DNA from: an uncultured Cloacibacillus sp. | GTDB lineage: Bacteria > Synergistota > Synergistia > Synergistales > Synergistaceae | Length of the DNA: 13,613 bases | Direction: 5' to 3' | NCBI GenBank assembly: GCA_900545755.1 | Contig: URAG01000061.1 | Location: 1 to 13,613, forward strand | In this document: piece after piece, positions 1-6,808 of the stretch | Layout of the letters: each line of letters begins with the position of its first letter | Position numbering within the stretch: position 1 is the first letter of the stretch | Translations under genes and position numbers: made by a program | Notes under the pieces: generated by a model | What the model was told of the DNA's origin: nothing | Seen by the model: only the letters and a program-made list of their open reading frames with translations | Database searches by the model: none

Positions 1-56
1 ACTACGTCAGAGGAGCTTTTGCCCATAGCTATAAGCTGAATGAACTCCATGCATAG
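1..56 (+). other. Possible 3' tail of an upstream plus-strand gene
   Basis: A plus-strand intrinsic terminator follows at 43-70, so an upstream transcript ends here. Two frames could hold the coding tail. One stops at TGA 37-39, just before the hairpin. The other stops at TAG 54-56, inside the hairpin. The first is more orderly because coding stops before the terminator stem, but too little sequence is visible to choose or to name a product. Confidence 0.3.
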
Positions 57-70
57 CATGGAGTTTTCTT
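43..70 (+). terminator. Intrinsic terminator for the gene left of the window
   Basis: The perfect 10-bp stem AACTCCATGC (43-52) pairs with GCATGGAGTT (56-65) around a 3-nt ATA loop. It runs directly into a T-rich tract (64-70). The orientation fits termination of a plus-strand transcript entering from the left. Confidence 0.8.
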
Positions 71-75
71 TATAC

Positions 76-106
76 AAAAAAACGGAGCCGCGTTTATGCG
101 GCTCCG
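76..106 (-). terminator. Intrinsic terminator of the otnK-otnC operon
   Basis: The perfect 9-bp stem CGGAGCCGC (83-91) pairs with GCGGCTCCG (98-106) across a 6-nt loop. On the minus strand it is followed by seven U residues (A run at 76-82). It lies 33 nt past the otnC stop codon and closes the minus-strand operon. Confidence 0.88.
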
Positions 107-138
107 CTCCTTGCGTGATTTCGTGAAAGGTTCGGACG

Positions 139-720
139 TTACGCTCCTTTGCGCAGCATCCAGGCTATCTTCGCGCTTTCTTCTAGCTCTTCGAGGGAAT
201 AGAAAGCGTCCATGAGGTTCTTGCCTGGGACCACGGCTCCGTGTTGCTTTAGCAGGTAGCCGCCGCTCTTGTCCACGCAGCGCTCGAATGCGTCGAAGAG
301 CGCCTGGGAGCCGGGCTGCTCGTAGGGGACGGCGCCGACGGTGCCGAGCTTCATTTTAAGGTAGGGCGTGTGGTGCGGGATCACGTCCGTTTCGTCCTCG
401 GCGGGGATGAAGCTCCATAGTACGGCGTAGGTCCCGTGCGTGTGGATGACCGCCTGCGCCTCGGGGCGGTGCTTATAAACGCATAGGTGCAGCGGCCACT
501 CCTTGCTCGGCTTGTTCTCGGAGAGGGTCTTACCGTCCATGTCCATGACTGCGAACTGTTCCTCCGTGAGACTGCCGAAGCAGCTTCCGCTCTGAGTGAT
601 GTACATTTTGCCGTCGTGCAGGAAGCTCATGTTCGCCGACGAGCCCGAGGTCTTGTTGCGGTCGAACAGGCTCTTGCCTATCCATATAGCGTCGCGCAGT
701 TTTTTCTGAAGTTCGTCCAT
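139..720 (-). CDS. otnC: OtnC, 3-oxo-tetronate 4-phosphate decarboxylase (class II aldolase/adducin family)
   Basis: This 193-residue cytoplasmic protein belongs to the class II aldolase/adducin family. Members bind a divalent metal and cleave or decarboxylate small phosphorylated sugars. In the OtnK/OtnC pathway this enzyme converts 3-oxo-tetronate 4-phosphate to dihydroxyacetone phosphate plus CO2. Visible landmarks are the GSSANMS substrate loop (26-32), the presumed acid/base Glu74 in SKEWPLH, metal ligands His93 and His95 in IHTHG, and a third ligand His160 in LKQHGAVV. The length is slightly short for the family (about 210). The gene starts only 2 nt after the otnK stop codon. Its ribosome binding site (AAAGGAAG) lies inside the end of otnK, so the two are almost certainly translationally coupled. 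The family also contains fuculose- and ribulose-phosphate enzymes, but the partnership with OtnK makes the decarboxylase assignment the best one. Confidence 0.88.
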   Translation of the reverse strand: MDELQKKLRDAIWIGKSLFDRNKTSGSSANMSFLHDGKMYITQSGSCFGSLTEEQFAVMDMDGKTLSENKPSKEWPLHLCVYKHRPEAQAVIHTHGTYAVLWSFIPAEDETDVIPHHTPYLKMKLGTVGAVPYEQPGSQALFDAFERCVDKSGGYLLKQHGAVVPGKNLMDAFYSLEELEESAKIAWMLRKGA

Positions 721-722
721 AT

Positions 723-1979
723 TTAAGCTTCCTTTCCGGTCATCTTGAGCGCGCGCTCGAAAAAGTCCTCCTGTCCGAAGTTGCCGGACTTGAGCACAAG
801 GCGCACGTCGGGCACGCCGTACGGCGTCATTACAGGCACGCCTGGCGCGACGCTGCGCCCTATGTGGAACGCAGAGAATCCGAGGCCGCGCGTGACCGCG
901 CCAGACGTTTCGCCGCCAGCGACTATTATGCGCTTGTACCCGGCCTTGAGCGCGCGCCTAGCGAGCTCCGCCATTGTGTTTTCAAGCAGCGAGGCGACGG
1001 CCTCCTGCCCGAACGTCTGCGCCTCCTTCACGTTGTCGCTCGTATCTGAGCTGTATATAAGCGTGGGGGCGTCTTTGCCGTCCTCTGCGAAACGCCAGAT
1101 CTTTTCTATGTCGTCTCCGCCGCGCAGCATCGCTATCGGGTCTACCTTGTAGGAGCGGCCTCCGTTGTCGATGAAGTATTTTATCTGAGCGAGCGTGGCT
1201 TTCGAGCAGCTTCCAGCGAGAAGTATCGCGCGTCCCTCAGTGCCGTGTATGTGCGACGGCGCGTAGCCTCCGTCCTTTGAGGCGCGTTTTGCAATCGGCT
1301 CCAGAATTCCGCTGCCTCCGGTCAACAGCGCCAGCCCGCCGAAGAGCTCCGCTATGCGCTCGCCGTCTTCGTCCGTCTCATGGTCCGGTATCACGTAGAA
1401 ATGTTCGCGCCCCTCGCCGAATTTTTCTATTTTCGCGTAGATTTCGGCGTTAGGCAGAGCCATATCTTCTTTATGCAGTTCCATGCATTCGTACTTGCTT
1501 TGCGGGCGCATCAGCTCCGCTATGCGGCTGTCCCACATCGGCGTGAGCGGGTGGTTTTTCATGTGGCTTTCGTCGAGCGGCACGCCGTTTACGTAGAGGC
1601 GGCCGTTCGTCACCGTTCTGCCGTTCGCGGGCAGTCCGGGGCAGAGCACCGTATAGCGCGCGCCGAGATATTCCATCGCGGCGTCGGCTATCGGCCCGAT
1701 GTTCCCTTTCGGTGTAGAGTCGAAGGTGGAGCAATATTTTATGTAAAACTGCTTCGCGCCGCGCGCCTCAAGCCATTTGACCGCGGCGAGCGAATCCGCG
1801 ACGGCAGCGCGCGTCTCCTGCGTGCGCGACTTGAGCGCTATGACGACTGCCTCCGTCTCTCGCGGATCATGCTCCAGCACGCCGTTAGTGAGCAGCACCG
1901 ACATCCCGCCTTTAGCGAGGAACGACGCCGCGTCGCTTGCTCCGGTGAAATCATCTGCGACGCATCCTAAGGACGGCAT
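723..1979 (-). CDS. otnK: OtnK, 3-oxo-tetronate kinase (four-carbon acid sugar kinase family)
   Basis: This 418-residue cytoplasmic kinase phosphorylates 3-oxo-tetronate at the 4-position using ATP, handing the product to OtnC. The N-terminal substrate domain opens with the family signature ADDFTGASD (8-16). The C-terminal nucleotide-binding domain carries GGETSGAV (355-362), an APGVP loop and the LKSGNFG motif near 396-402. An in-frame ATG further upstream at 2063 would add 28 residues. I chose the ATG at 1979 because it is preceded at 7-nt spacing by a strong AAAGGAGT site (1987-1994). The longer version would also begin upstream of the sigma-54 promoter. The gene is first in a two-gene operon with otnC and has its own sigma-54 promoter, so expression should depend on an enhancer-binding protein, most likely the divergent neighbour. 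Confidence 0.9.
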   Translation of the reverse strand: MPSLGCVADDFTGASDAASFLAKGGMSVLLTNGVLEHDPRETEAVVIALKSRTQETRAAVADSLAAVKWLEARGAKQFYIKYCSTFDSTPKGNIGPIADAAMEYLGARYTVLCPGLPANGRTVTNGRLYVNGVPLDESHMKNHPLTPMWDSRIAELMRPQSKYECMELHKEDMALPNAEIYAKIEKFGEGREHFYVIPDHETDEDGERIAELFGGLALLTGGSGILEPIAKRASKDGGYAPSHIHGTEGRAILLAGSCSKATLAQIKYFIDNGGRSYKVDPIAMLRGGDDIEKIWRFAEDGKDAPTLIYSSDTSDNVKEAQTFGQEAVASLLENTMAELARRALKAGYKRIIVAGGETSGAVTRGLGFSAFHIGRSVAPGVPVMTPYGVPDVRLVLKSGNFGQEDFFERALKMTGKEA

Positions 1980-2016
1980 AATGATCACTCCTTTGTAAAA
2001 TTCTGCTCTTAATGAT

Positions 2017-2032
2017 AGCAAATTAAATGCCA
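2017..2032 (-). promoter_or_regulatory. Sigma-54 promoter of otnK-otnC
   Basis: Read on the minus strand the element is TGGCAT-TTAAT-TTGCT. It matches the sigma-54 consensus TGGCAC-N5-TTGCW with one mismatch and keeps the invariant GG-N10-GC spacing. Transcription should start near 2005, giving a leader of about 26 nt before the otnK start at 1979. A sequence-matched enhancer region lies 58-114 bp further upstream. Confidence 0.87.
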
Positions 2033-2089
2033 TCGCAAATTTGCGGCGGCGGATTTTATTCACGGATTTTTACGTTTCATCGGCGCGGC

Positions 2090-2146
2090 TGTTGCGTTTA
2101 ATTGACAGTGTTGTTGCACTGTTGTAATATCGGCGCATCAGCAACA
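2090..2146. promoter_or_regulatory. Candidate operator/enhancer cluster between otnK and its activator gene
   Basis: TGTTGC occurs at 2090-2095 and 2112-2117, 22 bp apart, and the inverse GCAACA occurs at 2141-2146. Nested within them is the palindrome ACAGTG-N6-CACTGT (2105-2122), which fills most of the spacer of the activator gene's own sigma-70 promoter. The distance to the otnK sigma-54 promoter fits an upstream activating sequence. That the neighbouring PrpR-type protein binds here is inference. Confidence 0.5.
2102..2130 (+). promoter_or_regulatory. Sigma-70 promoter of the enhancer-binding-protein gene
   Basis: A perfect -35 box TTGACA (2102-2107) is separated by exactly 17 nt from a -10 box TAATAT (2125-2130). 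Transcription would start near 2137, about 45 nt before the GTG start. The spacer contains the palindrome described for the operator cluster, so bound activator could repress its own gene. Confidence 0.75.
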
Positions 2147-2181
2147 CCGCATCACATTCCGCCGCAAAGGAGAGAGGCCGA

Positions 2182-4083
2182 GTGCGCATACTGTTCATCT
2201 CCCCCTACCCCGAGCTCCGCGATACCGTTGAAAACGTCTTCCGCAGCCACCCGCGCCGGCGCGACATAGATATGGAGATAAGGATAATGACCGTCGACCA
2301 GGTCTCCGCGAAGGACGTCGACGCCTACGACGTGGTCATCGCGCGCGGGCTGACGGCGAGGCGCGTGCGCTCGATACTGCCGCAGATGCCGTTTGTGGAT
2401 CTTACAATTTCCGGCTATGACGTGGTGCGCACGCTCGCGGAGTGCCGCCGCGACTTCGGCGCGAAGCATATCGCGGTGTGCGGATTTTACGAAAAGATAT
2501 ACGAGACTGCGACGCTGTGCAGGCTCATGGACTGCGAGATAACCCTGTATCCCGTGGAGACCTTTGCGGAGCTTGAGAAGAGCATAGGCCGCGCGCAGGC
2601 CGACGGCTGCGACGCGATCATCGGCGGCTATTCTGCGATAGGGCTCGCGCGCAGTCGCGCCATTCCCTGCAAGCTGATATGCTCCGGCAAGGACGCCATT
2701 ACGCACGCCATCAACGTAGCGGTGGAGACGGTCGAGCAGATCCGCCACGAGCGCGTAATCGCAGAGCTTTACAAAACCGTCATCTACACGTCGAAGGACG
2801 GAGTGCTTTACGTCGACGCTGATGGGATAATACAGGTGCGCAACCACGTCGTGAAGGATATGAACCTCGACGCGAGCCTGCTGCATAAGCCGCTGAAGGC
2901 GACGCTCTCATATCTTTACGCCCCGTTTATGGACGTATTGCTCAGCGGGCAGGGGATAGAAGGGCGCGTCATCACGATACCGTCTACCGGAGTGACTGTT
3001 TCCGCCTCGCTAGCGCCCGTATCGGTAGGCGGCGTAATATCTGGCGTCGTAGTGACGCTCTCGGACATCACGAACATACAGAAGCTAGAAAGTCAGATAC
3101 GCCGCAGCCTCAACGAAAAAGGCCTTGTAGCAAAATATACCTTCGACAGCATAATCCACGAGAGCGACGTGATAGAGCGCACGATAGCGACGGCGAAGCG
3201 CTACGCCGCCTCCGACTCGAATATCATTATCGAAGGCGAGACCGGGACCGGCAAGGAGCTTTTCGCCCAGAGCATACACAACGCGAGCGCGCGGAGCAAA
3301 GGGCCTTTCGTCGCGGTAAACTGCGCGGCGCTGCCGGAGAATCTGCTTGAAAGCGAGCTCTTCGGCTATGTCGAGGGAGCCTTCACGGGGACGAAGAAGG
3401 GCGGCAAAATGGGGCTCTTCGAACTCGCGCACGAAGGAACGCTGTTCCTCGACGAAATAAGCGAGATATCTCTATCGCTCCAGAGCAAGCTGCTGCGTGT
3501 GCTCCAGGAGCGCGAGGTGCGCCGCGTCGGCGACACGAAAGTGATCTCCGTCAACGTGCGGATCATATCCGCGACTAACAAGAGCATATCCAGGCTTGCG
3601 AAGGAGGGGCTCTTCCGCAGCGACCTCATGTACAGGCTCGACGTGCTGCGCCTCTTCCTTCCGCCGCTGCGCGAGCGCGGGCGCGACGCGGAGGTCGTAT
3701 TCGCGCATCTGCTGGCGCGTCTCGGCGCGGCGTCGGGGCGCGGCTGCCCGGCGATCGCGCCGGACGCGCTCGAGCCGCTCGGATCGTACCCCTTCGACGG
3801 CAACATACGCGAGCTGCGCAACATTGTCGAGCGCGCCGCCGTTTTATGCTCGAACGGCGTGATTACGAAGGACGACGTGGCCGCGGCGCTTTATCCGAAA
3901 GAGATGGAAGTCTCCGAACACGCGGGAAAAGAGCCGCAGCGCGCAGAGCCGCAGTCGGACGGCCGCGCCGAGGTGGAACGGGCTCTCTCTGTCTGCGGCG
4001 GCAGCAGGAGCCGCGCCGCGGAGCTGCTCGGCATAGACCGCTCTACGCTGTGGAGGCGTATGAAAAAATACGGAATCGAATGA
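2182..4083 (+). CDS. PrpR-type sigma-54-dependent transcriptional activator
   Basis: This 633-residue DNA-binding activator has three parts. The N-terminal PrpR_N-like sensor domain (about 1-185) is the type that binds a small metabolite. A PAS-like segment (about 195-300) is followed by an AAA+ sigma-54 interaction domain (about 318-555). The C-terminal Fis-type helix-turn-helix lies at about 606-630 (RAAELLGIDRSTLWRRM). Catalytic motifs are Walker A GETGTGKE (352-359), Walker B LFLDE (421-425) and a putative arginine-finger region near 479-485. The sigma-54-contacting loop reads GAFTGT (399-404) instead of GAFTGA; PrpR relatives often vary at the last position. The start is GTG, supported by AAAGGAGA at 2166-2173. 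The gene lies divergent from otnK and directly upstream of the permease, so it most likely activates the three sigma-54 promoters of this locus. Its ligand is unknown; an oxo-tetronate or tetronate is a reasonable guess. Confidence 0.92.
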   Translation: MRILFISPYPELRDTVENVFRSHPRRRDIDMEIRIMTVDQVSAKDVDAYDVVIARGLTARRVRSILPQMPFVDLTISGYDVVRTLAECRRDFGAKHIAVCGFYEKIYETATLCRLMDCEITLYPVETFAELEKSIGRAQADGCDAIIGGYSAIGLARSRAIPCKLICSGKDAITHAINVAVETVEQIRHERVIAELYKTVIYTSKDGVLYVDADGIIQVRNHVVKDMNLDASLLHKPLKATLSYLYAPFMDVLLSGQGIEGRVITIPSTGVTVSASLAPVSVGGVISGVVVTLSDITNIQKLESQIRRSLNEKGLVAKYTFDSIIHESDVIERTIATAKRYAASDSNIIIEGETGTGKELFAQSIHNASARSKGPFVAVNCAALPENLLESELFGYVEGAFTGTKKGGKMGLFELAHEGTLFLDEISEISLSLQSKLLRVLQEREVRRVGDTKVISVNVRIISATNKSISRLAKEGLFRSDLMYRLDVLRLFLPPLRERGRDAEVVFAHLLARLGAASGRGCPAIAPDALEPLGSYPFDGNIRELRNIVERAAVLCSNGVITKDDVAAALYPKEMEVSEHAGKEPQRAEPQSDGRAEVERALSVCGGSRSRAAELLGIDRSTLWRRMKKYGIE

Positions 4084-4094
4084 CGCGGCATATT

Positions 4095-4110
4095 TGGCAC
4101 GCGAATTGCT
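4095..4110 (+). promoter_or_regulatory. Sigma-54 promoter of the permease-dehydrogenase genes
   Basis: TGGCAC-GCGAA-TTGCT is a full match to the sigma-54 consensus with GG-N10-GC spacing. It begins 12 nt after the activator's stop codon and gives a leader of roughly 35 nt. It differs from the SAF-oxidoreductase promoter at only one of 16 positions. No terminator separates it from the activator gene, so some read-through is also possible. Confidence 0.92.
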
Positions 4111-4156
4111 CATACGATAAGCAGGTTTTTTAATTTACCTCAGGGAGGGCCTGTTT

Positions 4157-5482
4157 ATGGCAACTGGTTATGTGTTAGCGGTTTTTGCAATCGTTATCGT
4201 GCTGATGATTGTGCTTATTTCCAAGTACAAGCTTCACGCGGGATTCGGCATCCTGATCGCGGCTATAGTTCTCGCTATAGGACTCGGGACGCCGTGGGAG
4301 AAGATCGAAGGAACGATCAACAGCGGGTTCTCCGGCACCATCAAGAGCGTCGCGATAGTCATCTTCCTCGGATGCACGATGGGCACCGTACTTGAAAAGA
4401 CGGGCGCGGCTGTACGCATCACGAAGTGGGCCATCAAGCTCTGCGGCGAGAAGAACATCATCTGGGGCATCGCGCTCGCGTCGTTCATCCTCGGTATTCC
4501 TATCTGGGCCGACACGGTCGTAATCCTTCTTATACCGATAGTTTCGCTGCTCGCTTATGAGACGAAGAAATCTATGATGAGCTTCGGCACCGTGCTCTAT
4601 ATGGGCGCGCTCGTCACGGCCTCGCTCGTTCCACCTACGCCCGGACCTGTCTCCGCGGCGGCGCTTCTCGGCGTCCCCCTCGGCGAAGCGATTATCTGGG
4701 GCCTTGTCGTAGCAATCCCGAGCACCATCGCGGCGACGCTCTACTGCATCACGCTCAAAACGCCGGTCGCCCCTAAAGAAGAGTTCATCAAGTCCGCCCG
4801 CGAGTCCGAGAACATGGAGCTGCCCTCGCTCGGCACCTCGCTAATGCCGATACTCTTCCCGCTCTTCCTCATACTCTGCAACACCGTAACCTCGGTCATA
4901 GCGCCTAAGACGCCCGTTGCGAACTTCATGGCCTTCATAGGAAGCCCGCTTGCGGCGCTGCTTACGGGCTGCATCCTCTCGCTCGTACTCACCGGCAAGG
5001 ATTGGAAGACGAAGAAAGTCCTCAGCAACTGGGTTGACGAAGGCATCAACGCCGCGGCTATGCCGATAATAGTCACCGGTATGGGCGGCGCGCTCGCGGT
5101 GTTCGTCAAGAACTCCGGCGTCGCCGACCAGATAGGCGAACTCATCGTCGCCTCGCCCTTCCCGCCGATCATCGTCCCCGTCATCCTCGCGGCCATCATC
5201 CACATGGTAACCGGCTCCAACGCCCTCGGCGTCATGACGGCGGCGGCGCTCGTCCAGCCGATGCTCGACTCGCTCGGCATCTCGCCCGTCGCGGCCTTCC
5301 TCGCCTGCGGCACCGGCGCTCTGATGTTCAAGCACGCGAACTCCAGCGGATTCTGGGTCACGGTCTCGATGTCCAACATGGACGTCAACCAGGGTATCCG
5401 CGCCGTCGGCGGCGGCTCTACCGTAGCCGGCTTCACTGGCGCGATAGTGACCTGCGTCCTCTACATGGCCGGCATAATCTAA
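4157..5482 (+). CDS. GntP-family sugar-acid permease
   Basis: This 441-residue polytopic inner-membrane protein has about 12 predicted hydrophobic segments. It belongs to the GntP (gluconate:H+ symporter) family, whose members import gluconate, related sugar acids and sometimes hydroxyacids. Family landmarks are GIPIWADTVVILLIPI near 113-128, VPPTPGP near 158-164, a TGSNALGVMTAAAL segment corresponding to the usual GSATVA region, and NSSGFWV near the C-terminus. The start is fixed by GGGAGG at 4143-4148. With OtnK and OtnC in the same regulon, the likely substrate is a four-carbon acid such as threonate or erythronate, though this is inferred from context. The gene sits behind a perfect sigma-54 promoter and is followed by a dehydrogenase gene after a hairpin. 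Confidence 0.9.
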   Translation: MATGYVLAVFAIVIVLMIVLISKYKLHAGFGILIAAIVLAIGLGTPWEKIEGTINSGFSGTIKSVAIVIFLGCTMGTVLEKTGAAVRITKWAIKLCGEKNIIWGIALASFILGIPIWADTVVILLIPIVSLLAYETKKSMMSFGTVLYMGALVTASLVPPTPGPVSAAALLGVPLGEAIIWGLVVAIPSTIAATLYCITLKTPVAPKEEFIKSARESENMELPSLGTSLMPILFPLFLILCNTVTSVIAPKTPVANFMAFIGSPLAALLTGCILSLVLTGKDWKTKKVLSNWVDEGINAAAMPIIVTGMGGALAVFVKNSGVADQIGELIVASPFPPIIVPVILAAIIHMVTGSNALGVMTAAALVQPMLDSLGISPVAAFLACGTGALMFKHANSSGFWVTVSMSNMDVNQGIRAVGGGSTVAGFTGAIVTCVLYMAGII

Positions 5483-5495
5483 AAGGCCTTTCGTC

Positions 5496-5534
5496 CCGCC
5501 GTCCTTCGGAAATCCGTAGGGCGGCGGTATTTTT
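5496..5534 (+). terminator. Hairpin between permease and dehydrogenase genes, possible attenuator
   Basis: CCGCCGTCC (5496-5504) pairs with GGGCGGCGG (5519-5527) using one G-U pair, and an inner CGGA/TCCG helix extends the stem. TATTTTT (5528-5534) follows. I see no new promoter between this hairpin and the downstream start at 5572. It may therefore reduce expression of the dehydrogenase relative to the permease or stabilise the permease message. Confidence 0.68.
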
Positions 5535-5571
5535 GATCTGAAGAAGAATACTTCGCAAAGGAGCGGAAACA

Positions 5572-6561
5572 ATGGAAAAATTCGTAACCAAGGCAGCGCG
5601 CCTCAACGGGCCGTACGACATAGAGCTCATCGAACGCGAGCTCGTCTGCGGCGAAGACGACATAATAGTCAAGAACCATCTTATGGGCATCTGCGGTTCG
5701 GACAAGAGCTTCTACCGCGGGCTCATGCCGCCGCAGACGGCGGAATTCCGCCAGCCGCCGGAGTTCCCGTTCCTTCTCGGACATGAGAGCGGCGGCACCG
5801 TCGTCGCCGTCGGCAGCCGCGTAAGCGACTACAAGGTCGGCGACAAGGTGATGGCCTTCGGCTGGAACAACAACTTCGCCGAGTATTTCAAGGCTAAATC
5901 CTTCCAGCTCCAGCCCGTCCCCTACGACCTCGACATGGACATAGCGGGCCTCGGCGAGCCGACGGCCTGCGCGATGTACTCGGGGCTCAACAGCGGCGTC
6001 CAGCTTGGCGACTACGTGGTAGTCATGGGCGCGGGCTACGCCGGGCAGATAATCGCGCAGTGCGCGAAGCTCAAGGGCGCCTATAAAGTCATCATGGTAG
6101 ACGTGCTGGACGGCAAGCTCGAACTCGCAAAGAGCCTCGGCGTAGACATCACGATCAACAGCAAGGAGACTGATCCAGTCGCCGCCGTCAAGGAAATTAC
6201 TAACGGTGCCGGCGCCGACGTGGTGGTCGAAGCCGCTGGCACCGAGGATTCCTTCAACGCTGCAAGCGCGCTCATCAAACACAACGGAAAATTCGTCTTT
6301 TACAGCTGGGTGACTACGCCGATCAGGCTCAACATCAGCCGCTGGCACGACGACGGCCTTGAGTTCGTCAACACCTGCCTCGTCCACCACACGTGGCAGC
6401 AGCGCTACGTCTGGGTCCCAGAGACGATGCGCCCGATAGCGCAGGGGCTCGTGAAGATAAAGCCGCTCATCACGCACGAGTTCAAGCTCGACGACATAAA
6501 GGCCGGCTTCGACATGGCCGACAAGAACGACGCCGCGATAAAGATAGTCTTCCGTCCATAA
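5572..6561 (+). CDS. Zinc-dependent medium-chain alcohol/polyol dehydrogenase
   Basis: This 329-residue cytoplasmic oxidoreductase of the medium-chain (MDR) family shows GICGSD with catalytic-zinc ligand Cys41, GHES with His71 and Glu72, and Glu129 in the second half of the active site. The Rossmann motif is GAGYAGQ (153-159), and acidic Asp177 at the end of the next strand suggests NAD(H) rather than NADP(H). The four-cysteine structural-zinc lobe of many relatives is missing. AAAGGAG at 5557-5563 sets the start. The gene lies 89 nt behind the GntP permease and shares its sigma-54 promoter unless the intervening hairpin stops transcription. A role in oxidising a tetronate or a four-carbon polyol to feed OtnK is inferred from context. 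The exact substrate cannot be read from the sequence. Confidence 0.88.
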   Translation: MEKFVTKAARLNGPYDIELIERELVCGEDDIIVKNHLMGICGSDKSFYRGLMPPQTAEFRQPPEFPFLLGHESGGTVVAVGSRVSDYKVGDKVMAFGWNNNFAEYFKAKSFQLQPVPYDLDMDIAGLGEPTACAMYSGLNSGVQLGDYVVVMGAGYAGQIIAQCAKLKGAYKVIMVDVLDGKLELAKSLGVDITINSKETDPVAAVKEITNGAGADVVVEAAGTEDSFNAASALIKHNGKFVFYSWVTTPIRLNISRWHDDGLEFVNTCLVHHTWQQRYVWVPETMRPIAQGLVKIKPLITHEFKLDDIKAGFDMADKNDAAIKIVFRP

Positions 6562-6602
6562 GACGCGCGCGTAAATAAGTAAGATAAAGAAACGCAATTG
6601 GC

Positions 6603-6638
6603 GCCCTTTCCGCGAGTCCGCAGGAAGGGCTGCTCTTT
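6603..6638 (+). terminator. Intrinsic terminator after the zinc dehydrogenase gene
   Basis: GCCCTTTCC (6603-6611) pairs with GGAAGGGC (6623-6630), with one base bulged and an inner GCG/CGC extension. TGCTCTTT follows on the plus strand. It lies 41 nt past the stop codon and is the first of three hairpins in this convergent gap. Confidence 0.6.
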
Positions 6639-6671
6639 ATGCGCTTTTATAAAAAGCTGCTGCCGAGCGTC

Positions 6672-6699
6672 GCCGCCGCTTCCAGAATCCGGCGGCGGC
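6672..6699. repeat. GC-rich inverted repeat in the convergent gap
   Basis: GCCGCCGC (6672-6679) pairs with GCGGCGGC (6692-6699) around a 12-nt loop. A loose T-rich stretch containing GTTTTG follows on the plus strand. It may be a backup terminator for transcription arriving from the dehydrogenase gene; without a clean U tract I keep it as an inverted repeat. Confidence 0.45.
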
Positions 6700-6734
6700 T
6701 TCACTCTGTTTTGAAACGCCAGCGTGTCCAGGCG

Positions 6735-6764
6735 TAAAAAATCCCCGGCGGATATGCCGGGGAT
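6735..6764 (-). terminator. Intrinsic terminator of the SAF oxidoreductase gene
   Basis: The perfect 9-bp stem ATCCCCGGC (6741-6749) / GCCGGGGAT (6756-6764) is followed on the minus strand by a U tract (A run ending at 6740). It lies about 45 nt beyond the stop codon of the convergent SAF oxidoreductase gene. Confidence 0.83.
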
Positions 6765-6808
6765 TCGTCATTGTATTTTGCGCTTTTTTATAAATTCCCG
6801 CGCGGCTT

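Noticed and set aside
1980..2063. 28-residue N-terminal extension of OtnK
   Set aside because: It would cover the ribosome binding site and the sigma-54 promoter, and OtnK proteins begin close to the DDFTGASD motif.
2152..2886. A 244-codon minus-strand open frame opposite the activator gene
   Set aside because: It overlaps the promoter and PrpR-type sensor domain of the real gene and shows no family features.
3800..3824. Two GCAACAT copies 18 bp apart, upstream of the permease promoter
   Set aside because: They encode the conserved GNIRELRNI segment of the activator, so codon constraint explains them, and they are far (about 270 bp) from the promoter.
4841..5572. A 243-codon minus-strand open frame opposite the permease gene
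   Set aside because: Its product is dominated by charged residues such as Asp, Glu and Arg, and it is the mirror of hydrophobic permease coding sequence.
5479..6597. A 372-codon open frame on the minus strand opposite the zinc dehydrogenase gene
   Set aside because: It is antisense to a clear dehydrogenase with catalytic motifs and a ribosome binding site. The composition (rich in Val, Asp, His, Arg) is typical of the antisense of GC-rich coding DNA.
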